Part shown: positions 1 to 10,829 of the stretch, piece by piece
Numbering within the stretch: the stretch's first letter is position 1
Layout of the letters: each line of letters begins with the position of its first letter
Origin: Prionace glauca
Taxonomy: Eukaryota > Chordata > Chondrichthyes > Carcharhiniformes > Carcharhinidae
Length of the DNA: 64,000 nucleotides
Assembly (NCBI GenBank): GCA_037974335.1
Contig: CM075760.1
Location: 12,253,791-12,317,790 of the forward strand
Reading direction: 5' to 3'
Made by a program: the position numbers and the translations under genes
The notes under the pieces: generated by a model
The model's input: the letters and a program-made list of their open reading frames with translations, nothing else
The model's database searches: none
What the model was told of the DNA's origin: nothing

Positions 1-330
1 GGTTTTGGCAATACCTGCTCTCCAGTGGTAATGTACCCAGTGTGTTGGGGGCAATGAACTCAGAAGAATCATTCAACACTCAAGCCTGATTCAATCAACA
101 AACAGTTTATTGAGTTACCATTACCACCTGTAAAATTTTTGTTCTTTATCTGGGTTTGAGGTGACAACGAGAGAATTCTCACAGTTATTCTCCAGGCTAC
201 ATGTAAAATTTCCAGATTTAACTGGTTTGAAGAAATCCACAATTATAAACTAAAATAGACACGAGTTTCCGAGTGATTTAAAAACAAATCAACTGACTGC
301 TGAAAGGGTTAACTTTTCTACAGATCCTAA
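1..330 (-). repeat. LTR-like interspersed repeat, fragment at window edge
   Basis: The reverse complement is clearly similar to two pieces at about 11.36-11.52 and 12.69-12.78 kb, sharing the stretch TAACTCAATAAACTGTTT and the end ACACTGGGTACATTACCACT. The AATAAA near one end suits an LTR-type terminal repeat, and the other copy lies next to a Ty3/Gypsy fossil. No coding part is attached here, so the LTR label is an inference and the element is incomplete. Confidence 0.4.
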
Positions 331-654
331 AGGAGTGGGGAGTGAGCAGAAAAACTTTCACATAATTATGGCACTTTACATGTGCCATAAAAAAAGTTTT
401 AAAAACTTTTATAACAAAACAAACTTGATTTTAAACTTCATCTATTCATTTTTTTGTTACATTCCTCAACCCAATTATTGTAATTTGATCAGTTATGGTT
501 AGGGATGGTAACTTCTGTGCTTTATAAACTCATTCACTCATTTTGTTAATTCTAGATGGGCTCGGAGAATCAGAAGCCAGACTTCTTCACTCTTATCCTT
601 ATTTTCCTCTCCCACCACTCCCTCTGTTTTGGGGGAGGATCGAGGGGATTCCAA

Positions 655-800
655 ATCTCATTTTATCATAAAAATGAAATACTGCAGATGCTGGAATCTG
701 AAACAAAAGCACAAAACGCTGGAAAATCTCAGCAGGTCTGACAGCATCTGTGGAGAAAGAACAGAGTCAATGTCTCGAGTCTGGATGACCCTTTATCAGA
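655..800 (+). repeat. Short interspersed repeat with GCTGGAAAATCTCAGCAGGTC core
   Basis: The core (GGAAAATCTCAGCA, then GACAGCATCTGTGGAG) recurs at about 11250-11330, 20770-20870 and 58970-59090 on the plus strand and at 54600-54720 on the minus strand; a partial form lies at 54235-54310. It is a dispersed family of unknown class. The short open frames across it are not genes. Confidence 0.6.
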
Positions 801-1559
801 GCTCTTATGAAGTGTCATCCAGACTCGAAATGGCTCTATTCTCGAACCATTTTATCAATAGGTTTTGTGTTCTTAGTTTCCAAATGGCAGATAAGAGACC
901 TGTCCGGTACCCACTCGAGCTCTGATTTTTCACTGGCCATGATGGGGTAAGATAATAACGATTCGGATCTACTCTCAGAGGGTCTGCTTTTCAGTCCAGT
1001 GCTACTTGGAGTATACTATCACTTCACTGACTATCGGGTCACAAATCAGTCAGTTTTTATCACAAATTTAGGATAAATTAATTTAAACAATGCCTGAGAA
1101 TGCTTCTTAATTTCTTATCCAACTACCTACCACTGTTTGTTGATTGGTCAGATCCCCCTTTTTACAGATTCGGGTATCTCAGCTGCTGAACACCAGCCGG
1201 TCCTGGGATAAGTTTAATTCCAACTCATTCCCAGTAAATATTCTCACCAGGTCCGCTGTCAGGGCCCTGCTAAGCAGCTTTAATGGTCGGTAATTGCAGA
1301 AACTGAGCAGTCACAGGAATGTGGTCAAGACAGTTCAGTCCCATAATGCCCCACATTCAATCTGCACTCCTTCTATTATAACAGAATATGTGTCTGTCTG
1401 TAGCTGCCTCGGCCACGGTCAACCCCAACACTGCCTTCCTGAACTGCTACAATGCCTGTAAATACAACCACGGTGCTGTTAGGGAGTGATTTCCAGCTCC
1501 ACATTCCAGATTTTCACTCACTGGAGGTGGTTAACAGATCGATATATTCCATTCAACCA

Positions 1560-2045
1560 CACCCAAGCTGAGTTATCCCAATTTCATTATTGTCCAGACT
1601 AATATATTCACAATATCTTTAAAACAGAAATTAAACATTCCCATTTGATTTCAGGTATTAACATATTCTGTTAGTTTGTTCTTTATTGTCAATGTCAGGC
1701 TGGGGTTGTTCCCCTTGGAGCAAAGGAGGTTGAGGGGAGATTTGATAGAGGTGGGCAAGATTCCGACAGATTGAGATAAGGTGGACAAAGAAAAGTTGTT
1801 TCCATTTGCTGATAGGACAAGGATGAGGGGGATACAGATTTAAGGTTTTGAGTCAGAGATGCAGGGGGAGGAATGTGAGGAACAATATTTTGCTGCAGCG
1901 AATGGTATTGACTTGGAACCCGCTCCCTACGAGGGTGGAGGAAGTGGAAACAATCAATTACAAAGGAAATTGGATGAGGATTTGGGGGGTTTCAAACAGA
2001 AATACTGACTAAATATCTCTGACCTTCCTAACACCCTGTCACTCT
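1560..2045 (+). repeat. LINE 3' fragment within an inverted duplication
   Basis: From about 1700 the plus strand carries decayed LINE RT C-terminal sequence (GGGGTTGTTCCCCTTGGAGC, then GAGGGGAGATTTGATAGAGG). The whole stretch, including the flank AACATATTCTGTTAGTTTGTT, matches the reverse complement of about 10830-11230. Two copies of both insertion and flank in opposite orientation point to duplication after the LINE inserted. Confidence 0.65.
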
Positions 2046-2317
2046 GTGATTCTTGTGAAATTTAAAACAAGGTATTTGCAAAAAGACTCAAAGAGCATCA
2101 GCCCACTGGAGGCTGAGACTGGCCAGTCCAGCAGAAAGAAACCCTCCGATCTGCTTCAATGTCCAACTGTGAGAGTAAACAAAATGCAGTCCTGGATGTG
2201 AGAACAGAAACAATAACAGCAGAATCCAACCCCTGTGAACTTGTTGGTGCCTCAGCAGCTGTGATGAAATTCTGAACCCTTTTTTATACACTGAGCAGGT
2301 TTCTCCCCAGTGTAACC

Positions 2318-2520
2318 TCACTGATGTCTCAGCAGGTGGGATAACTGAGTGAATCCCTCCCCACACTGAGAGCAGGTGAATGGCCTCTCCGCATGTGAAC
2401 TCGCTGGTGTCTCCGCAGGTTGGTTAACTGACTGAAACCCTTCCCACACTGAGAGCAGGTAAACAGCTTCTCCCCATGTGAACTCGCTGGTGTGTCTGCA
2501 GGTTGGATAACTGACTGAAA
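2318..2520 (-). pseudogene. Frameshifted C-terminal fingers of the preceding gene
   Basis: Two further fingers ([17 protein letters not shown] and [17 protein letters not shown]) follow the 2424-3314 frame, each in a different frame. In both cases the linker reads CACATG where the family has CACACTG, a one-base loss at the same point of consecutive repeats. A stop follows the last RHQ. Either this gene lost its last two fingers or the assembly has errors here. Confidence 0.65.
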
Positions 2521-3314
2521 CCCTTCCCACACTGAGAGCAGGTAAACGGCTTCTCCCCAGTGTGAACTAGCTGGTGTCTCTGCAGGTGGAATTGTCCAGT
2601 GAATCCCTTTCCACACTGAGAGCAGGTGAACGGTCTCTCCCCAGTATGAACATGCTGGTGTCTCTGCAGTCTGGACAATTGAGTGAATCCCTTCCCACAC
2701 TGAGAGCAGATGAACAGACCCTCCCCAGTATGAACACGCTGGTGTGTCCGCAGGCTGGAAAATTGAGTGAATCCCTTCCCACACTGAGAGCAGATGAACA
2801 GCCTCTCCCCAGTGTGAATTTGTTTGTGCTTCTGCATGTCAGATGACCGAGTGAATCCTTTCCCACACTGAGAGCAGGTGAACGGCCTCTCCCCAGTGTG
2901 AATGCGCTGATGTGCCTGCAGGTCGGATAACCGAGTGAATCTCTTCTCACACTGAGAGCAGGTGAATGGCTTCTCCCCAGTGTGAATTCGCTGGTGTGTC
3001 CGCAAATTGGATAACTGGTTGAATCCCTTCCCACACTCAGAGCAGGTGAATGGCCTCTCCCCAGTGTGAATTCGCTGGTGTCTCTGCAAAGTGGATAACA
3101 CAGTGAATCCTTTTCCACACTGAGAGCAGGTGTATGGTCTCTCTCCAGTGTGAACTCGCTTGTGCAACTGCAGGTGGGAGTGTTGAATGAATCCCTCCCC
3201 ACATTGAGAGCAGATGAACGGCTTCTCCCCAGTGTGGCTGCGCCGATGAGCATCCAGCAGAGATGGGAATCTGTATCTCTTTCCACAGTCTGTACATTTC
3301 CATGGTTTCTCCAT
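2424..3314 (-). CDS. C2H2 zinc-finger protein, ten in-frame fingers
   Basis: This single-exon frame of 296 codons starts at ATG 3314 with MEKPWKC, the start motif shared by the neighbouring finger genes; an upstream non-ATG extension was not used. Ten C2H2 fingers of the C-x2-C-x12-H-x3-H type run from about residue 5 to 285, joined by TGEKP/TGERP-type linkers. There is no KRAB or SCAN domain. A splice acceptor is visible at 3645-3646, so the finger exon begins near 3644. After finger ten the frame leaves the finger pattern because one base is missing in the linker, and the protein ends in a short non-finger tail. Two more fingers lie downstream in other frames. It is probably a nuclear DNA-binding protein; its targets are unknown. 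Confidence 0.75.
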   Translation of the reverse strand: MEKPWKCTDCGKRYRFPSLLDAHRRSHTGEKPFICSQCGEGFIQHSHLQLHKRVHTGERPYTCSQCGKGFTVLSTLQRHQRIHTGERPFTCSECGKGFNQLSNLRTHQRIHTGEKPFTCSQCEKRFTRLSDLQAHQRIHTGERPFTCSQCGKGFTRSSDMQKHKQIHTGERLFICSQCGKGFTQFSSLRTHQRVHTGEGLFICSQCGKGFTQLSRLQRHQHVHTGERPFTCSQCGKGFTGQFHLQRHQLVHTGEKPFTCSQCGKGFSQLSNLQTHQRVHMGRSCLPALSVGRVSVS

Positions 3315-3894
3315 GATGCAGGCAACCTTGCCTCTGCCTTGGGTGGACAATCAGTTCAAGCCTCGTCCACACACACAATACGTGTTCAGTCTCTCCCCAC
3401 TGTGAATGGTGTGATATTTATTCAGGCTGTGTAACTGGTTAAAGCTCTTCAGTCAGTGCACTGGAACACTCTCACTTGAATGTGGAAGTGTGTTGATGCT
3501 TTTCCAATCACACTGATGTTTGAAATCTTTTCAAATCTCCTTCCAGGTTCAATGGCCGATGATATTCAGGTTCCAAGGAATATGACTCTGCCAGATCTAG
3601 ACCTGACATTTGAAATTTCAGCCTGTGATTCCTCTTTCAATATCCTGTAAAACAAGTTGACACAAGTCATCAGTATCAATACAGGATCAAAATTCAGAAC
3701 AGACACTTCCAGTTTCTATGAAACATTCTTTCTCTCTCATTCCACAAAGGCTACAAATCTCCATCTCACACACTTGCTCCATTCTCACTCTGTTGTATCT
3801 AATATTCACCCTCCCAATTCTCCTGAAGTTGATGATTGAGGCTGATTGACAGATCCATGCTCACTGCTTCCTGTCCTGTCCCGGTGTTGGACAG

Positions 3895-3970
3895 GGGTAA
3901 ACACAGTAAGAAGTCTCACAACACCAGGTTAAAGTCCAACTGGTTTATTTGGTAGCAAACGTCACTAGCT
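3895..3970 (-). repeat. 3' end of interspersed repeat (ACACCAGGTT family)
   Basis: The sequence CAACACCAGGTTAAAGTCCA followed by GGTTTATTTGGTAGCAAAC is the reverse complement of a shark repeat end (AATAAACC, GGTGTTGT). Copies also occur at 17.66-18.39, 27.08-27.25, 40.05-40.18 and 53.28-53.35 kb. Confidence 0.6.
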
Positions 3971-4179
3971 GAAAATCTCCATGCAGGCTGCCAGACAGAG
4001 CTATGCCCATATGACTGGACTAAAAATGTGTGGAATGTACAGACTGGATTCACTCCCTTACCCTTCAGTTGCTGCAAGTCCCCAATTTCCCCCAGAATGA
4101 GAATAGAAATGGAAAGGGGGAAACATTGATTTCCTCCCAGATGTTGCACAGAGGAGGAGGTTTCACTCTGAAGCTCATT

Positions 4180-4665
4180 GGACAACTCTTGTGACGTCAC
4201 AATGGAGCTCTGTATCAGCCAATAGGAATCACTCTGCTCCGCGGTGACGTCATAGGATTTCCAGTGCGCACGCGCGGACTCGGGACCCCCCCGCCCCCCC
4301 ACCCATTGTTCCCCTCCCCCACCCATTGTTCCCCTCCCCCACCCATTGTTCCCCTCCCCCACCCATTGTTCCCCTCCCCCACCCATTGTTCCCCTCCCCC
4401 TCCTCGAGCCAAGGTTTCCAGACAAGCCGCTGGCGATTCCGGCCAGAGCGAGAAGCCGCTCGGTGATCTCCCCCTCCCCCCGGGCCGGAACTGCGCATGT
4501 GCAGTGTTGAGCCCGCCCCCTGACCTTTACGCTGAGGTGTTGACCAATGAGACGTATTGGAGGACCGGAAGGACGCTGGTCCTCCAGCCAATCAGAGCGC
4601 GGGCTTTGTGTAAATGAAGATTGGTCTTCAGCCAGCTCAAACTTCCCCGTCTCCAACATCTGTGA
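4180..4665 (+). promoter_or_regulatory. GC-rich promoter and non-coding first exon of a zinc-finger unit
   Basis: The block contains two perfect CRE palindromes TGACGTCA (4192-4199 and 4245-4252), CCAAT boxes near 4219, 4544 and 4583, an NRF1-like TGCGCATGTGCA (4492-4503) and many CpGs in an otherwise AT-rich region. The 3' end CAACATCT followed by GTGAGTAAAAC reads as first-exon end plus splice donor on the plus strand. It is homologous, in opposite orientation, to 18640-19165. The plus direction would feed the finger exon beginning at 7315. A finger gene also leaves on the minus strand (acceptor 3645), so use in both directions is plausible but inferred. Confidence 0.7.
4301..4400 (+). repeat. 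Five exact 20-bp repeats inside the promoter
   Basis: The unit ACCCATTGTTCCCCTCCCCC is repeated five times without change. On the other strand each unit reads GGGGAACAATGGGT and so contains a SOX-type AACAATGG core beside a G-run. The homologous promoter at 18.6-19.2 kb has a single copy (19001-19010), so this is a local expansion. Confidence 0.9.
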
Positions 4666-4737
4666 GTAAAACACTTTCATTCTGCCTCTTTCCATTCCTT
4701 ACCTCAATCTGGGCGGAAACTGGGACCTGCAGCAACT

Positions 4738-5100
4738 GATCACAAGAAATAGAAGCAGGAGAGGCCACCAGGCCCTTCAAGCAACCCTGCCGTTCAATAC
4801 AATCAGAGCTGATCAATACCGGCCTCCTTTTGTGAGCCATTTCCCCATTGCCCTCTATTCCTCAATCTATCAAATATTTATCCACCTCCATTCTAAATAC
4901 TTCTAATGATTCAGTCTCTACCATCCTTTGGAGCAGAGAATTCCAGAGATTCACCATGTTCTGTGAGAAGACATTTCTCCTCACCTCAGTTTTAAATGAC
5001 TGGCCCTTTAACTTGTAGCTTGTTCGAGACTCTTCCACTCATGGAAATATCTCACCATCTACTCTATCAAACTCCCTCAGGATCTCATACAGATTTACAG
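4738..5100 (-). mobile_element. LINE 3' fragment, CR1-like
   Basis: The sense is on the minus strand. The stretch AGAAATAGAAGCAGGAGAGG and the following text match the 3' UTR and last RT codons of the CR1-like family seen intact at 60.1-62.3 kb, with heavy divergence. It is an old 5'-truncated copy. Confidence 0.7.
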
Positions 5101-5104
5101 ATAG

Positions 5105-5395
5105 AACCATAGAAAGCATTCTTTCTGGTTGTATCACAGCTTGGTATGGCTCCTGCTCTGCCCAAGACCGCAAGGAACTACAAAATGTCGTGAATATCGC
5201 CCAAACCAGCCTCCAATCCATTGATTCTGTCTACACTTCCTACTGCCTTGGCAAAGTAGCCACCATAATTAAGGACCCCGCGCACTCCGGACATTCTCTC
5301 TTCCACCTTCGTCCATCGGGAAAAAGATACAAAAGTCTGAGGTCATGTCCCAACTGACTCAGCAACAGCTTCTTCCCTGCTGATGTCAGATTTTT
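5105..5395 (+). mobile_element. Non-LTR retrotransposon 3' piece, first half
   Basis: Translation on the plus strand gives decayed LINE C-terminal sequence (SWYGSCSAQDRKELQNV, then HSLFHLRPSGKRYKSL). The element resumes at 6868 after a CR1-like copy inserted into it. A second copy of this family lies at 59356-59654. Confidence 0.65.
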
Positions 5396-6867
5396 GGATT
5401 AAGTTGCTCCCATAAATGCAGATGTATGGGATTGGGGGTGATCTAGGTAATTGGATCAGGAATTGGCTAGCAGATAGGAGACAGAGGGTGGTGGTTGATG
5501 GTAAATATTCGTCATGGAGTTCGGTTACGAGTGGTGTGCCTCAGGGATCTGTTTTGGGGCCACTGCTGTTTGTAATTTTTATTAATGATCTGGATGAGGG
5601 TATAGTTGGGTGGATTAGTAAGTTTGCTGATGACACCAAAGTCGGAGGTGTGGTAGATTGTGAGGAAGGGTGTCATAGTTTGCAGGGTGACTTAGAAAGG
5701 TTGCAGAGCTGGGCTGCGAGGTGGCGGATGGAGTTTAATGTGGAGAACCATAGAACCCTACAGTGCAGAAACAGGCCCTTCGGCCCATCGAGTCTGCACC
5801 GAACACAATCCCACCCAGACCCTATCCCCATATCCCTACACATTTTACCTGCTAATCCCTCTAACCTACATATCCCAGGATACTAAGGGGCAATTCTAGC
5901 ATAGCCAATGAACCTAACCCGCACATCTTTGGACTGTGGGAGGAAACCGGAGCACCCGGAGGAAACCCACGCAGACACGAGGAGAATGTGCAAACTCCAC
6001 ACAGGCAGTGACCCGAGCCGGGAATCGAACCCAGGACCCTGGAGCTGTGAAGCAGCAGTGCTAACCACTGTGCTACCGTGCCGCCCAAGAAGTGTGAGGT
6101 AATTCATTTCGGTAGGAATAACAGATGTGTTGAGTATAGGGCTAACGGGAGGACTTTGAATAGTGTGGAGGAGCAGAGGGATCTAGGTGTATGTGTACAT
6201 AGATCCCTGAAAGTTGGGAATCAAGTAGATCAGGTTGTTAAGAAGGCATACAGTGTCTTGGCGTTTATTGGTAGGGGGATTGAATTTCGGAGTCGCAGCG
6301 TCATGATGCAACTGTACACAACTCTGTGCGGCCACACTTGGAGTTTTGTGTGCAGTTCTGGTCCCCACATTACAGGAAGGATGTAGAGGCTTTGGAGAGG
6401 GTGCAGAAGAGGTTTACCAGGATGTTGCCTGGTATGGAGGAGAGATCCTATGAGGAGAGACTGAGAGATTTGGGGTTGTTTTCGCTGGAAAGAAGGTGGC
6501 TAAGAGGGGACCTTATTGAAACATATAAGATGATTAGAGGTTTAGACAGGGTAGATAGTGATAGCCTTTTTCCTAGGATGGAGAAAGCTAGCACGAGGGG
6601 GCACGACTTTAAATTAAGGGGGGGTAGTTATAGGACTGATGTCAGGGGTAGGTTCTTTACCCAGAGGGTGGTGAGGGACTGGAATGCCCTGCCAGCTGCA
6701 GTTGTAAATGCGCCTAGTTTGGGGGCGTTTAAGAGATCTGTGGATAGGTTTATGGACGAAAAGGGATTGGTTTAGGCTAGTGGGTCATTGTTTTGTAACT
6801 GGTCAGTGCAACATCATGGGCCGAAGGGCCTGTTCTGCGCTGTAATGTTCTATGTTCTATGTTCTCC
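5396..6867 (+). mobile_element. CR1-like LINE, 5'-truncated, split by a SINE
   Basis: The RT C-terminal half is readable on the plus strand: SGVPQGSVLGPLLF, then the catalytic FADDTKVGG, then HFGRNN and FFTQRVVRDWNALP. The frame breaks at 5748-6087, where a SINE is inserted. Without the SINE the text GTGGAGAA joins AGTGTGAGG and restores the family motif EFNVEKCEV. A further shift lies near 6330. The 3' end is a run of TTCTATG units, the short terminal repeat type usual for CR1. The copy is itself nested in the fragment at 5105-5395 and 6868-6990. Confidence 0.85.
5748..6087 (-). mobile_element. tRNA-derived SINE, HE1-like, inserted in a LINE
   Basis: The minus strand reads GGCGGCACGGTAGCACAGTG, a tRNA-like head with B-box GGTTCGATTCC, and a tail ending in GGGCCGAAGGGCCTGTTTCT. 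AGAA at 5744-5747 recurs at 6088-6091 as a short target duplication. It is nearly identical to 9655-9995, so both are fairly young. The HE1 family name is from memory of shark SINEs. Confidence 0.85.
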
Positions 6868-6990
6868 ACACTCCAGCTTTTACTGTAACACTATATTCTG
6901 CATTCTCCTTTCCTTCGGTATACTTTATCTGTATAGCGTGCAAGAAAAATACTTTTCGCTGTATATTAATACATGTGACAATAATAAATC
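6868..6990 (+). mobile_element. Non-LTR retrotransposon 3' piece, second half
   Basis: The sequence TATACTTTATCTGTATAGCG, then TGACAATAATAAATCAAATC, is the 3' end of the element that starts at 5105. The same end is seen at about 59580-59654. Confidence 0.65.
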
Positions 6991-7314
6991 AAATCAAATT
7001 ATATGTTTGAATAAGGTCATCCTCACTCTTCTAAACTCTGAAGAACCAGATAATTAGTCTCTCTAGATAGGAGAACTCTATTTGTTATGACCAAGATGTC
7101 CAGGACAGTAAGCAGTGAGCATGTCATTCACCATGAATCAGCACCATCAGGAGTTTTGGGTGGCTGAATGTTAGATACGGCAGCGTGAGAATGGAGGGGG
7201 AATTTGTGGGATGCAGATTTACAGATTTTCATTAATGACAGAGGAAAGGATGTTCCTATAGAAGCTAGAATTGTCTGTTCTGACTGTGATGTTTTTTGTA
7301 AATTGTTTTTACAG

Positions 7315-8670
7315 GATATCAGAAGAGGAGGAATCACAGACAGAAATCTCTAGCATCACAGCTCGACCTGATAGAGTCACGATCTGTTGGATTCAGAAGA
7401 TTTCAAACATCATTGTGACTGGAAAAGCACTGAGACACACACACACCTGAGTGAGAGTGTTCCAGTAAACTGACTGTGGAAAGAGCTTGACACTGAAACA
7501 TGCACCCACCTGAGTGACTGTGGAAAGAACTTTAACCAGTTACACAGCCTGAAAAAATATCACACCGTTCACAAAAAAGAGCAACTGTACATGTGTTCTG
7601 TGTGTGGATGAGACTTCAACTGATCATCCAACCTGGAGAGACACAAGGACACCAGCACCATGGAGAAACTATGAAAATGTGGGGACTGTGGGAAGGAATT
7701 CAGGTTTTCGTCACAACTGGAAATCCATCAGTGCATTCACACTGGGGAGAAGCCGTTCACCTGCGCTGAGTGTGGGAAGGGATTCACTCGGCTATCCTTC
7801 CTACAGTCCCACAAGCGAGTTCACACTGGAGAGAGACCATTCACCTGCTTTCAGTGTGGAAAGGGATTTAGTGATTCATCCTCCCTGCGGAGACACCAGC
7901 GAGTTCACAGCGGGGAGAAACCGTTCACCTGCTCTCAGTGTGGAAAGAAATTCCGTGATTCATCCCACCTGTGGAGACACCGGCTACTTCACAGCGGGGA
8001 GAGGCCGTTCACCTGCTCTGTGTGTGGGAAGGCATTCACTGACCCATCAACCCTGCAGAGACACCAGTTCATACTGGGCAGAAGCCATTTATCTGCTCCG
8101 AGTGTGGGAAGGGATTCCCTCTCTCATCCCACCTGCTGACACACCAGAGAGTTCACACTGGGGAGAGGCCGTTCACTTGCCCCGTGTGTGGGAAGGGATT
8201 CACCATGTCAGCCCACCTACTGAGACATCAGCGGGTTCACACTGGGGAGAGGCCATTCACCTGCTCTCAGTGTGGGAAGGGATTCAGTGATTCATCCGCT
8301 CTGCAGATACACCAGCGCATTCACACTGGGGAGAGACCATTCACCTGGCATCAATGTGGGAAGGGATTCGCTCAGTTATCCAACTTGCAGATACACCAGC
8401 GAATCCACACTGGGGAGAGACAGTTCAGCTGCTCCCACTGTGGGAAGGCCTTCTCCCGGCTTTTCAACCTGCAGACACACCAGCGAATCCACACTGGAGA
8501 GAAACCGTTCATCTGCTCTCAGTGTGGGAAGAGATTCAGTGATTCATCCTCCCTGCGGAAACACTGGCGAGTTCATACAGAGTAGGGGGTCATTCATCTG
8601 CTCTCAACGTGGGAATGGAATTGTTCACTCATTCCATCTGCTGAGACACCAGCGAGTTCACAAGTGATTC
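7315..8670 (+). pseudogene. C2H2 zinc-finger gene, broken, twelve finger remnants
   Basis: The acceptor TTTTTACAG ends at 7314, and the expected start ATG lies at 7660 (MEK). Codon 5, tryptophan in the sister genes (MEKPWKC), is TGA here at 7672. From 7675 the frame is open for five fingers. Near 8065 four bases are missing in the linker (CACCAGTTCAT where the family has CACCAGCGAGTTCAT), and the fingers go on in another frame to TAG at 8583-8585. Finger nine has Trp for its first cysteine (FTWHQC), and finger twelve is degenerate (CSQRGNG) and ends RHQRVHK as in intact genes. Its likely promoter is at 4180-4665. It is the inverted sister of the gene at 2424-3314. I call it a pseudogene; a shorter protein starting downstream cannot be excluded. 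Confidence 0.75.
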
Positions 8671-9654
8671 CAGGGTTTGGATTCTGCTGTTATTGTTTCT
8701 GCTCTCACTTATGTCCAGGACTGCATTTTGTTCATTCTCCCAGTTGGTCAATGGGGAGAGTCAGAAGGTTTCCTGATGCTGGACTGGCCGGACTCCCGGT
8801 TTTGACTACAGTGGGCTGATGATCTTTGAGCCTGGAAAAGCACATTTCTTGTCTTCAGATTTCACAAGGATCACAAGAGTGAAGGCACATTGTAAGTTCA
8901 AAGATAGTTAATTCATAATTCTGTTTGGAACCCCACCAATGTATGTGACATTGCCATGGAGATAGGATCATAGAATGCCTACAGTGCAAAATTTTCTCCA
9001 TCAAGTATGCACTGACTCTCCAACAAAGCAGCTTCCTTGACCCACTTCCCAGCCCTATCCCTGTAACCATGTGCATTTCGCATGGGTAATCCACCTAACC
9101 TACACATCTTTCGACTGTGGGATTCAAACCTGAATTTCTGGAAAATTGTCTGGATATTAAAATATATACTTTTTTTGTAATTGTTCTTTGAATATTTCTT
9201 TTCACTGGCTATTAAAATATTGACAACAGATGAAGGTTGTTTGGTTGACCGTCAGTCATTATCCGGTAAAGTGATGAGTCTTTTTTGCTTTTCAGTTGGC
9301 CTGGGAAAGCAGTATGGGATTGATGTGTTGACTGATTAGTGGTTGAGGATGGGGGCAATACAAAAGATGTGATAAAACATCCAGGAACTCATTAAATCAC
9401 AGTTGGTGATTATGGAGGAGAGAATGTTGTGAATTTCTATCCTGGACTGACAGTGATGGTTTCTGTAAATTTACAGAGTGCTGGAAGTGGAGAATTGACA
9501 GACGGGAAACACAAATCAAACATCACATCGTGATCTGACTGGGTCACTCAACGCAGCAGGACCTGAATGTCAGCAGAATCTGAATGTGGAATGTTACAGG
9601 TTTGTTGATTCTGTCAGAGAGAAAATTCAGGTCTTACTGTGGGAATATATTTGT

Positions 9655-9995
9655 GGGCGGCACGGTAGCACAGTGGTTAGCACTGCTGCTTCACAGCTCC
9701 AGGGTCCTGGGTTCGATTCCCGGCTCGGGTCACTGCCTGTGTGGAGTTTGCACATTCTCCTCGTGTCTGCGTGGGTTTCCTCCGGGTGCTCCGGTTTCCT
9801 CCCACAGTCCAAAGATGTGCGAGTTAGGTTCATTGGCTATGCTAAAATTGCCCCTTAGTGTCCTGGGATGTGTAGGTTAGAGGGATTAGCAGGTAAATGT
9901 GTAGGGATATGGGGATAGGGTCTGGGTGGGATTGTGTTCGGTGCAGACTCGATGGGCCGAAGGGCCTGTTTCTGCACTGTAGGGTTCTATGTAAT
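9655..9995 (+). mobile_element. tRNA-derived SINE, HE1-like, full length
   Basis: A complete plus-strand copy: tRNA head GGCACGGTAGCACAGTGG, B-box GGTTCGATTCC, body AGTTTGCACATTCTCC, tail GACTCGATGGGCCGAAGGG, end TTCTATG. It is almost identical to the copy at 5748-6087. Confidence 0.85.
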
Positions 9996-10149
9996 TTCTA
10001 TGTAATTACTGTGACTGGAAAAGCCCTGAGATTCACAAATCCTGGTTAAGAAGCACCTCTACTCAGGATGGTAGAGTTTTGGAACTCTGTCCTACAGAAG
10101 GCAATTGATGCTAAATTAGTTGCTACCTTTAAATCTTGAGACAGATAAA

Positions 10150-10510
10150 TTTTTGTCAAATCCCCCTAAGCCCTGTACCCCTATCACTGCCCAAACACTC
10201 CTCATTGCCCAAACCCTCTTCAATTCCCCTCCAAAATCCCTCTCAGCTCCATACCCCCTCCACTACCCAATCCCTCCACAATTCCCCTCCAAATCCCTCT
10301 CAGCCCCAGACCCCCCCTCACTGCCCAAACCCCCCTCACTGCCCAAACCCTCTTCAATTCCCCTCCAAATCCCTCTCAGCCCCAGACCCCCCCTCACTGC
10401 CCAAACCCTCCTCACTGTCCAAACCCTCTTCAATTCCCCTCCAAAATCCCTCTCAGCCCCTTACCCCCCACTGCCCAACCCTCTTCAATCCACCTCCAAA
10501 ATCCCTTTCA
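10150..10510 (+). repeat. Pyrimidine-rich minisatellite
   Basis: Imperfect units around CTCTTCAATTCCCCTCCAAA and CCTCTCAGCCCC are repeated about six times. The open frames across it (Pro/Ser/Leu-rich) are products of base composition, not genes. Confidence 0.75.
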
Positions 10511-10829
10511 ACCGTACAAAATAAAACCTCACAATCAAAAGAGAAATGAGAGAGGGAGAGCACGAAAATCTACACTCCCATCCTGAAGTGGTTGCTGCAC
10601 ATTTTATTGAACCATTGAATCCAGCCACTTAAACCCTGTTGGGGAATGCAAAAGGGCTCCTGAGAATTAGTCCTTGAAGTGAGGCCTAGTCACAGAGGCT
10701 GCATTATATCTCAGCTAAAAAGAACAAATCTCCCTCTCCCCAGTTAACCAGAACAATCCTCTCCTTCCACACCCACAAATCCCAGCGCCCTGTCTAAAAA
10801 CACAAGCAGGACTCTGGGATTGAGACCAA

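Noticed and set aside
4215-4695. Minus-strand frame with GGGEQWVGEGNNGWGRGT repeats
   Set aside because: Product of the 20-bp promoter repeat; it overlaps promoter motifs and resembles no protein.
7604-8290. 228-codon plus-strand frame rich in SVGRDS and GEAVHLL
   Set aside because: It is the shadow frame of the zinc-finger pseudogene; the true finger frame is offset.
9584-9880. Frame MGGTVAQWLALLLHSS-type, seen at several places
   Set aside because: It is the translation of the HE1-like SINE, which recurs in the window in both orientations.
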